From Chromatiales bacterium (GTDB taxonomy: Bacteria; Pseudomonadota; Gammaproteobacteria; Chromatiales; Chromatiaceae), in assembly GCA_024762485.1 (NCBI GenBank), contig JANTHH010000178.1, forward strand, positions 1 to 5,738: DNA of 5,738 nt, written 5' to 3'. A program made the translations under genes and the position numbers. The notes beneath the pieces were generated by a model. That model did no database searches, was not told where the DNA came from, and worked only from the letters and a program-made list of their open reading frames with translations. The first letter of the stretch is position 1. The number at the start of each line of letters is the position of its first letter. Below are positions 1 through 4,319 of the stretch, piece after piece.

Positions 1-59
1 ATGCAGTGGTAGTAGGGCGTGGCGTCGAGGCTGATCTGGCAATGACGTGGCTTGGGCAT
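1..59 (-). CDS. REP-associated tyrosine (Y1/IS200-like) transposase, N-terminal fragment cut by window edge
   Basis: Reading leftward from the ATG at 59-57, the 19 visible codons give MPKPRHCQISLDATPYYHC. This is the characteristic start of a large gammaproteobacterial group of single-domain Y1 transposases (RAYT/TnpA_REP), in which basic-Pro-Arg residues are followed by 'SL-x-ATPYYHC-[IV]-SRC'. Enzymes of this family cut and rejoin single-stranded DNA with an HUH motif and one catalytic tyrosine. Both lie beyond the window, so I cannot judge whether this copy is intact. RAYTs are usually domesticated single-copy genes linked to REP palindromes rather than active insertion sequences. The presence of hairpins immediately upstream (85-128 and 134-190) fits that. 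The family call rests on only 19 residues but the pattern is distinctive. Confidence 0.72.
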   Translation of the reverse strand, partial: MPKPRHCQISLDATPYYHC

Positions 60-84
60 GTTCGATCCTTGAACATTGTTGTTT

Positions 85-128
85 TCTTGATGTTCTCCAG
101 TCTGGCAGAACAGGCTGAGAAATCAAGA
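85..128. repeat. Nested inverted repeat / hairpin upstream of the RAYT gene
   Basis: The outer arms TCTTGAT (85-91) and ATCAAGA (122-128) are a perfect 7-bp inverted repeat. Nested inside is a compact hairpin at 92-111, GTTCTCCA-GTC-TGG-c-AGAAC, with 8 paired bases, a 3-nt loop and one bulged base at 106. A palindrome with a bulge next to a RAYT gene is the usual architecture of REP elements. It also lies in the likely 5' leader of the transposase, so it could act as an RNA structure controlling that gene. The structure is read directly from the sequence; the REP assignment is inference. Confidence 0.45.
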
Positions 129-133
129 GAGGG

Positions 134-190
134 GTGGGTGTCCATGTCCACCTCCATGTGACCACCCCCTCCATGACCACCTCCACCCAC
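134..190. repeat. REP/BIME-like element: GTGGGTG...CACCCAC enclosing short direct repeats
   Basis: GTGGGTG (134-140) and CACCCAC (184-190) are perfect inverted arms. Between them, TCCATGTCCACCTCCA (141-156) recurs as TCCATGACCACCTCCA (170-185) with one mismatch. A third related copy, TCCATGTGACCACC, lies at 153-166 and overlaps the first. The strand bias is strong (C-rich on plus, GGTGG-rich on minus). The GTGG at the start of the arms resembles the GTAG/GTGG tetranucleotide at the foot of REP hairpins. Together with the adjacent RAYT this suggests a transposase-associated repeat, but I cannot see whether other genomic copies exist. Confidence 0.45.
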
Positions 191-275
191 GAACAAATAA
201 TTCGCTTTCCCACACAAAGAACAGGGATTGACTACCACTGCTGTCTCAATGAATGACTATCCTTACGTTGGTAAT

Positions 276-303
276 TTCATTGCACGCCGCTAAGCGCAAT
301 GGA
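276..303. promoter_or_regulatory. Stem-loop ahead of the secreted-protein pair
   Basis: CATTGC (278-283) and GCAATG (296-301) form a perfect 6-bp stem with a 12-nt loop. It extends outward by a T-G wobble and a T-A pair to 276/303. It sits about 35 nt before the first secreted-protein start. It could be a leader hairpin, an operator or a weak upstream terminator; no T-tract follows. No convincing promoter could be picked in this interval. TTGACT at 228-233 is a -35-like hexamer without a good -10 at the right distance. Confidence 0.25.
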
Positions 304-336
304 CTTGGGTACTTTTAGACTCACGGGAGGTCCTCC

Positions 337-717
337 ATGCACTTGTATATGACACCCCTTTGCTCCGCCCTTTTGATTTCTCTGGCAGCTATCCCTGCTC
401 ATGCTGAAAACTTCCTTACCGATGCACAGATTGAGTCCCTTGTTAAAGGCAAAACAGTGTCCGCCAAGCACCTGAAGAAGGGATTCAGCTTCAAGGTATA
501 TTTCGACGATGGCAGTGAAACCGCCTATCGGACTGATGGGGACGAGATTGTCGAGACCCGCTACCGAATAGAAGGTGGCAGGCACTGCATCCACTGGAAG
601 AACAAGGATCGCTGCGCCCGCATTCGCGATAATGGCGACGGCAGTTATACCCGGGTCAATCAAAAAGGCAGGGATGTGGTTTTATGGACAGGATTTGTTG
701 ACGGCAAAGAACTTTGA
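337..717 (+). CDS. Small secreted (periplasmic) protein of unknown function, copy 1 of a tandem pair
   Basis: This 126-residue protein has a clear Sec signal peptide: hydrophobic residues 7-20, then AHA|E with predicted cleavage after residue 23. The mature part is about 103 residues, polar and rich in charged residues, with alternating patterns that suggest beta strands. Two cysteines (C84 and C93) could form a disulfide in the periplasm. Conserved landmarks shared with the next gene are GKTV (38-41), H-x2-K-x2-FSFK (45-53), a C-x-x-W near 84-87, the second Cys, N-x-KG (108-111) and a terminal DG-x-x-L. The start is supported by GGGAGG at 325-330, 6 nt before ATG. The gene is followed after 43 nt by its diverged copy, probably in one transcript. 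I do not recognise the family. A DUF995-like or other small beta-barrel periplasmic protein is possible, but that is a guess. Confidence 0.8.
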   Translation: MHLYMTPLCSALLISLAAIPAHAENFLTDAQIESLVKGKTVSAKHLKKGFSFKVYFDDGSETAYRTDGDEIVETRYRIEGGRHCIHWKNKDRCARIRDNGDGSYTRVNQKGRDVVLWTGFVDGKEL

Positions 718-760
718 CTTCGTAACTGCGACTCTTCCCGCTTCAGGAAGGTGAAAGACG

Positions 761-1141
761 ATGATGAAAAGTATTCTTGTCACTGTTTTGGCTGCAATGA
801 ACATACTTGTTAGCAGCCCTGCTTTCACTGCGGACCTCAACCCAGAGGCAATAACACAGATCTTCTCTGGAAAAACTGTTGAAGGGTATCACCATAAGAG
901 AGATTTTTCATTCAAACGCCATTTTTCTTCTGACGGAAAAATAATTGGCGTGAGTGAAAAGAAAGGCAAGCGCACAGGAATGTGGGGGGCTAGAAAAAAC
1001 GAATTGTGCCTCCAGTGGGATGGCGGAAAAAACAAATGCAGAATGATCAAGAAGGATGGGGATGTCGTGCGGCAGTTCAATAAAAAAGGGAACAAAAACA
1101 CAGTCACATACTTAAACTTTACAGACGGCAATGATTTGTGA
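761..1141 (+). CDS. Small secreted (periplasmic) protein of unknown function, copy 2 of a tandem pair
   Basis: Also 126 residues, with a signal peptide (hydrophobic core about 5-20, cleavage probably after FTA, residue 24). Aligned by eye to the preceding product it shares roughly a quarter of its residues: GKTV (37-40), H-x-K-x2-FSFK (45-52), C83-x-x-W86, C93, N-x-KG (107-110) and a terminal DG-x-x-L, with an almost identical total length. The two mature cysteines are 9 residues apart here and 8 in the first copy, consistent with a conserved disulfide. The mature protein is strongly basic (many Lys/Arg). Codons are A-rich, unlike the GC-rich genes to the right. AGGAAGG at 745-751 serves ATG 761 (9-nt spacing); ATG 764 is an alternative that removes one Met. 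The function is unknown. Shared ancestry with copy 1 is well supported, but any role (binding, envelope, inhibitor) would be speculation. Confidence 0.8.
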   Translation: MMKSILVTVLAAMNILVSSPAFTADLNPEAITQIFSGKTVEGYHHKRDFSFKRHFSSDGKIIGVSEKKGKRTGMWGARKNELCLQWDGGKNKCRMIKKDGDVVRQFNKKGNKNTVTYLNFTDGNDL

Positions 1142-1170
1142 TCACCCATGCTGCAGTGATATATCATGGG
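1141..1170 (+). terminator. Possible weak terminator / alternative hairpins after the secreted-protein pair
   Basis: Directly at the stop codon, two mutually exclusive stems can form: ATCAC (1141-1145) with GTGAT (1156-1160), or CCCATG (1145-1150) with CATGGG (1165-1170). Only a short CCTTTT follows about 10 nt later (1178-1183), so intrinsic termination would be inefficient. The hairpins are visible; the terminator role is uncertain. Confidence 0.25.
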
Positions 1171-1518
1171 CAGTCGACCTTTTGAACAATCACGCCAACC
1201 CCCCATTAAACGAGATCACCAGGCAGGCCTTTATTCAGATAGATTACCAATACTGTTTATCGTTAATGTTTACATTTTTTTATAACTGAATTATCTACCT
1301 GGCATTTTGGAAATCAAAGCTCTTTCTATTTTATATAACTCAGCACCCCTTCTTTGCTGCCCATCAATTCGAATCCCATATCTATCCTGAGTAAATCATC
1401 TGCGATAAACGACGCGATATATATATTTACTCTGAACATCGGGCAGGGCCGTGACACAATAACTTAGAATATGAGCCACTCGGGATTGAGCAACTATCGC
1501 GGGACAGAGGATATGGAC
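1142..1518. other. AT-rich non-coding stretch
   Basis: No reading frame here has a plausible start, codon pattern or recognisable protein, on either strand. The sequence is markedly AT-rich, with a T-tract at 1274-1280 and an alternating TA run near 1418-1427. It contains one promoter-like pair (1269-1297) and a 12-mer, TTCTTTGCTGCC (1350-1361), that recurs downstream of the dehydratase gene near 1870. It most likely holds the promoter and leader of the dehydratase. I see no tRNA, riboswitch or transposase remnant in it. Confidence 0.5.
1269..1297 (+). promoter_or_regulatory. Candidate sigma70 promoter upstream of the dehydratase gene
   Basis: TTTACA (1269-1274) and TATCTA (1292-1297) are separated by exactly 17 nt inside an AT-rich region. 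The match is 5/6 at -35 and moderate at -10. It would give a leader of about 215 nt to the preferred start, which is long. AT-richness produces such pairs by chance, so confidence is low. Confidence 0.3.
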
Positions 1519-1830
1519 ATGAGCAGCAGGATGAATCAGAAAGATATTGAAAAACAGCTACGTGAACTCAATAGCAAAATAAAAAACAAGTGGGCTTACT
1601 CCGAGGACCGGATAAAAAAGGAATTCAAGTTTGACGATTTTAATGAGGCACTGGACTTCATGGTCAACGTAGGCCGCCATGCTGAGGAGCTCGATCACCA
1701 TCCAGATTGGTGCAATGTATACAACAAGGTATCGATTGAACTTACGACCCATAGCGCTGGAGGAATTACGGATCTGGATTTCACGCTGGCATCGAAAATC
1801 GAGGAGGAATTCGATTCAACAAGGTCATGA
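1519..1830 (+). CDS. Pterin-4a-carbinolamine dehydratase (PCD/DCoH family)
   Basis: The enzyme dehydrates 4a-hydroxytetrahydropterin to quinonoid dihydropterin, recycling the cofactor of aromatic amino acid hydroxylases; some bacterial members have been linked instead to molybdopterin metabolism. The 103-residue product carries the full family signature: E56-x3-H60-H61-P62, then Y68, H78 and D87, read as AEELDHHPDWCNVY...TTHSAGGITDLD. The three active-site histidines are therefore all present. The protein is cytosolic with no signal. Length is normal for the family (about 95-115). I chose ATG 1519 because AGAGG (1506-1510) lies 8 nt before it. ATG 1471 would add 16 residues (MSHSGLSNYRGTEDMD) with no ribosome site, and ATG 1513 is too close to AGAGG. 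No phenylalanine hydroxylase is adjacent, so the hydroxylase partner is not shown here. The N-terminal half is Lys-rich and the gene is more AT-rich than those further right. Confidence 0.93.
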   Translation: MSSRMNQKDIEKQLRELNSKIKNKWAYSEDRIKKEFKFDDFNEALDFMVNVGRHAEELDHHPDWCNVYNKVSIELTTHSAGGITDLDFTLASKIEEEFDSTRS

Positions 1831-1860
1831 ACCCGGACAGTAAAAAAGCATCGCGGGTCA
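1828..1860 (+). terminator. Possible hairpin after the dehydratase gene
   Basis: TGA(a)CCCG, starting at the stop codon (1828-1835), can pair with CGGGTCA (1854-1860): 7 bp with one bulge around an A-rich loop. No T-tract follows directly, so this is at best a weak or Rho-assisted terminator. Confidence 0.25.
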
Positions 1861-2073
1861 CTCCCCCTGTTCTTTGCTGCCAATTGTGACTGATGTTTTC
1901 CCGAGCTGACCGACCAGACATTCAGCCTGGCGTCCATGAGATCACACGGCGTGTGTCCATAAGACTATTCATGAAGCTGTTAAACCGGACGTCGATGGGA
2001 TTTGCCTCGCCCTCTTGTCAACTCGGATAGCCTGCATGTGGGAACCCGTACCCTCGCGCAGCACAGGCCAGAC

Positions 2074-3123
2074 CTACTCCATCATGTCCACCTCGATACC
2101 CTTGGCATGAAGCTCATCGGTCAGTTTCTGCAGGAAGCGCTGGAAGTTTGGCTGGGTCTTGTAGGCACCACTGCTGACATATTCCATGGCACCCTGCAGG
2201 TGGAAGGTCTTCAGATACGCCTCGGTACGGAACACCTCTTTACCCTCGGGATCGAAGAACACCAGACTGGGAGTGAACTGGATGCCCAGCCGACGCGCCC
2301 ACTCGCGGGCCGGCAACTCCTTGCCATCGGGGGTCTGTATTTTTTCCGTAGAGGCAATATCCACTTGGGCAATGTCGAATGCGCCAAGGCTGTCGCGCAC
2401 CGCAGGACGGTTCAGCACGTCCTCGTGGAGTTCATCGCAGGCGTTGCACACCGCCTGCTCGAACATCACCAGCAGGGGTTTGCCGGACGCAGCCTGGGTG
2501 TCTTTGAGTCTTAGCGGTGGCTTCAGGGCGCCGTCGAGCGGGTGGATGCGGCCGCTGGCAACTTTGTCGCTGCCCTGTTCAGCCAGATAGTCGGTGAAGG
2601 CGATCTTGCCGGGGTGACCCTCGGCAACATAACGCAGTGCCGGCATGAACTTGTGCGGCGGGAAATATCCATTGATGCGCAACGCCACCTGGCCCTTGTC
2701 GTTGACGAAGATCAGTGTCGGCGTGTACTGCACCCGCAACGCCGCTGAGAAGGCCTTCTCGGTAACTGTGTTGCCCTTCAGATCGGTCACCTCGCGGTCA
2801 CCCCAGATATTGATGGGGACCACGTCGAAGTGCGCCCGGGTATAGCCGACGATGTCGCGGTCGGCGAAATTCTCGCGCAGCAGCTTGGCGCAATAGGGGC
2901 AGCCGTCCTGATAGAAATAGAGGATCAGCTGCTTGCCTGCTGCGGTGGCCTCGGCAATGTCCTCACCCACGTCGAGGAAGGATGACTTGAACCAGCCCGG
3001 CTTCTCCTCGTACCCGGGATTGACCATGCCCTCCCCCAGGCCCTCATTTGTGGCAGCCCCGGATACCTGACCGCTCAGGATCATCAGCAGTACGCCCATG
3101 CCCATCAATATCTTCATTTCCAT
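2074..3123 (-). CDS. Periplasmic tandem thioredoxin-fold protein, SoxW-like
   Basis: This 349-residue exported protein has two thioredoxin domains. The signal peptide covers about residues 1-23 (MKILMGMGVLLMILSG core; cleavage near VSGA). Domain 1 (about 45-170) reads LILYFYQDGCPYC with C75/C78 and the cis-proline strand YTPTLIFV (T134-P135). Domain 2 (about 195-325) reads PLLVMFEQAVCNAC with C226/C229 and FTPSLVFF (T284-P285). Both domains therefore keep a CXXC pair and the cis-Pro needed for thiol-disulfide exchange. Domain 1 resembles SoxW/thioredoxin_7 proteins, which reduce periplasmic thiols, in sulfur oxidisers in support of Sox enzymes; no sox gene is in the window, so the substrate is unknown. 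ATG 3123 abuts a GGGG. ATG 3117 two codons in has GGGGATGGA at a better distance and may be the real start. A sigma70 promoter lies at 3150-3178. Exchange activity is well supported; the biological partner is not. Confidence 0.9.
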   Translation of the reverse strand: MEMKILMGMGVLLMILSGQVSGAATNEGLGEGMVNPGYEEKPGWFKSSFLDVGEDIAEATAAGKQLILYFYQDGCPYCAKLLRENFADRDIVGYTRAHFDVVPINIWGDREVTDLKGNTVTEKAFSAALRVQYTPTLIFVNDKGQVALRINGYFPPHKFMPALRYVAEGHPGKIAFTDYLAEQGSDKVASGRIHPLDGALKPPLRLKDTQAASGKPLLVMFEQAVCNACDELHEDVLNRPAVRDSLGAFDIAQVDIASTEKIQTPDGKELPAREWARRLGIQFTPSLVFFDPEGKEVFRTEAYLKTFHLQGAMEYVSSGAYKTQPNFQRFLQKLTDELHAKGIEVDMME

Positions 3124-3149
3124 CCCCGTTTTTATTGTGCTGGTAGATA

Positions 3150-3178
3150 TTTATATAGACTGTACGCTTATGTGCCAA
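3150..3178 (-). promoter_or_regulatory. Sigma70 promoter for the tandem-thioredoxin gene
   Basis: On the minus strand, TTGGCA (3178-3173) and TATAAA (3155-3150) are separated by exactly 17 nt. The -10 lies about 27 nt before ATG 3123, giving a leader of about 20 nt. Position, spacing and hexamers all fit a housekeeping promoter. Confidence 0.5.
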
Positions 3179-3186
3179 GCACTTGA

Positions 3187-3233
3187 CACCCAAAGCGGGG
3201 TGCCGGCACCAGTCGAGGTGACGGTTTTCCGTC
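3187..3233. promoter_or_regulatory. Cluster of short palindromes in the divergent control region
   Basis: Three elements lie just upstream of the thioredoxin -35 box. They are CACCC(3187-3191)/GGGTG(3198-3202), the perfect 12-bp palindrome GGTGCCGGCACC (3199-3210), and GACGG-TTTT-CCGTC (3220-3233). The 12-bp palindrome is the most operator-like, and the third is a tight 5-bp hairpin with a 4-nt loop. Which gene they act on, if any, is unknown. Confidence 0.35.
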
Positions 3234-3315
3234 TTGCACAGACCAGCCACGCTCCCCGGATAACCACGGCTTCCTGACAGACGCCCTTATGAATGCTGTA
3301 ACCCATTGTTTTTAA

Positions 3316-3331
3316 TGTCATATGATTGACA
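3316..3331. promoter_or_regulatory. Candidate operator TGTCA-N6-TGACA
   Basis: A 5-bp inverted repeat, TGTCA (3316-3320) and TGACA (3327-3331), with a 6-nt spacer forms a 16-bp half-site pair. It is centred about 30 bp upstream of the sigma54-like -24 element. It also contains TTGACA (3326-3331) and TATGAT (3321-3326), which could be unrelated sigma70 fragments. The dyad is real; its function is a guess. Confidence 0.3.
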
Positions 3332-3353
3332 GGTTCGGTTAATTCCTAGCCAT

Positions 3354-3369
3354 TGGCACAGCTTTGGCA
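3354..3369 (+). promoter_or_regulatory. Sigma54 (RpoN)-type -24/-12 promoter for the diguanylate cyclase gene
   Basis: TGGCAC-AGCTT-TGGCA matches the sigma54 consensus TGGCAC-N5-TTGCW with one mismatch (second T of -12 is G). The invariant GG (3355-3356) and GC (3367-3368) are at the correct 10-bp spacing, and a further T precedes the -24 element. Transcription would begin near 3380, about 28 nt before ATG 3408. No strong sigma70 promoter competes nearby. Sigma54 promoters need an enhancer-binding activator; the dyad at 3316-3331 is too close to be a typical enhancer site. Confidence 0.5.
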
Positions 3370-3407
3370 TAGTCTCAAGCACATCAACAACCCATGCCCT
3401 ACACGCC

Positions 3408-4319
3408 ATGAACCCTAACCTGCGAACCCATGCCATGACCGAACCCGCAAACGAGAGCCGCGCTATCGAAGGAAAGGTCGACGTCACCAAGGCCGACTTC
3501 AGTGACAGCCGGGCGTTCCAGCTCAGCAGCCTGTTGCAGACCACCCTGGAACTCGAACAACAACTCGAATTGTTCATGCACGAGGGACGGCTGTCCTTTG
3601 GCATCAGCTCACTGCACTATGAACATAGTGCACCGGACTGTCGTCTGAACATGGGCAACGAGCAGCCACAGAGTGTGCACTACGACCTGAGTGTGCATGG
3701 CGACAATCTTGGACGCATTCGTTTTACCCGCGGCAAGCCCTTCACCACCCGCGAGCTCGACGCGCTGGAGAACCTGCTGTGCATCCTGGTCTATCCCCTG
3801 CGTAACGCCCTGCGCTATCGGCAGGCTCTGGACCAGGCACTGCGTGACCCTCTCACAGGGGTGCAGAATCGCAGCGCCTTCCAGACCACAATGGAACGTG
3901 AATTCGACCTGGCCCGCCGCCAGCAGGTACCCCTGTCGCTGATCGTGCTGGACATCGACCACTTCAAGCACTTCAACGACAACTACGGCCACAGCTTTGG
4001 CGACGACGTGCTCAAGGCGGTGACGGCCAGTGCCGAATCGACCATTCGTCGCTCGGACATGATCTTCCGCTATGGCGGTGAGGAATTCGTCATCGTCGCC
4101 AGCCATACCGACCTGGAAGGCGCGGCCCTGCTCGCCGAGCGCATCCGCCGGAACATCGAGGCTCTGGGTACTGTCGGCGGCCGCGAGATCTGCATCACCG
4201 CCAGTCTCGGCGCCACTGAACTGAAGGCCGGCGACAGCGCCGCCGATCTGTTCGACCGCGCCGACGAGGCGCTCTACAGTGCCAAGTCCCAGGGCAGAAA
4301 TCAGACCGTCATCAACTGA
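3408..4319 (+). CDS. Diguanylate cyclase, GGDEF domain with N-terminal GAF-like sensor
   Basis: The protein makes cyclic di-GMP from two GTP. Residues about 145-303 form a complete GGDEF domain: DPLTG-x-x-NR (147-155), the metal-binding LDIDHFKHFND (181-191), RYGGEEF (221-227) with the active loop G223-G224-E225-E226-F227, SLG near 266-268, and the terminal ADEALY-x-AK-x-x-GRN (285-298). An RxxD inhibitory site (R214-D217) stands 5 residues before GGEEF, so product feedback inhibition is expected. Residues about 35-135 look like a soluble GAF-type input domain, followed by a short helix (136-146) that acts as the usual linker. No membrane segment or signal peptide is present, so it is cytosolic. 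ATG 3408 gives 303 residues; ATG 3435 would remove nine. Neither has a strong ribosome site. The 3' end overlaps the convergent glycosylase gene by 19 bp. Activity is well supported; the ligand sensed is unknown. Confidence 0.93.
   Translation: MNPNLRTHAMTEPANESRAIEGKVDVTKADFSDSRAFQLSSLLQTTLELEQQLELFMHEGRLSFGISSLHYEHSAPDCRLNMGNEQPQSVHYDLSVHGDNLGRIRFTRGKPFTTRELDALENLLCILVYPLRNALRYRQALDQALRDPLTGVQNRSAFQTTMEREFDLARRQQVPLSLIVLDIDHFKHFNDNYGHSFGDDVLKAVTASAESTIRRSDMIFRYGGEEFVIVASHTDLEGAALLAERIRRNIEALGTVGGREICITASLGATELKAGDSAADLFDRADEALYSAKSQGRNQTVIN

Noticed and set aside
889..1206. Open frame on the minus strand opposite the second secreted protein
   Set aside because: Its residues show low-complexity Phe/Ser/Leu composition from reading the A-rich gene backward, with no ribosome site; the plus-strand gene has signal peptide, paralogue and ribosome site.
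1418..1427. Alternating TA run as an origin or DNA-unwinding element
   Set aside because: Too short, with no DnaA boxes or iterons around it.
1943..1955. Short hairpin CACAC-GGC-GTGTG as a terminator
   Set aside because: Only 5 bp, no T-tract on either strand, and more than 100 bp from either neighbouring stop codon; no supported role.
1814..1985. Integron attC site: RYYYAAC (1814-1820) and GTTAAAC (1979-1985) flanking the region after the dehydratase
   Set aside because: The spacing of about 170 nt exceeds usual attC lengths, the first box lies within the coding sequence, and the interior does not fold into the required paired arms.
2002..2514. Plus-strand open frame of 170 residues over the thioredoxin gene
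   Set aside because: It is the antisense of a convincing two-domain thioredoxin protein and has no recognisable domain of its own.
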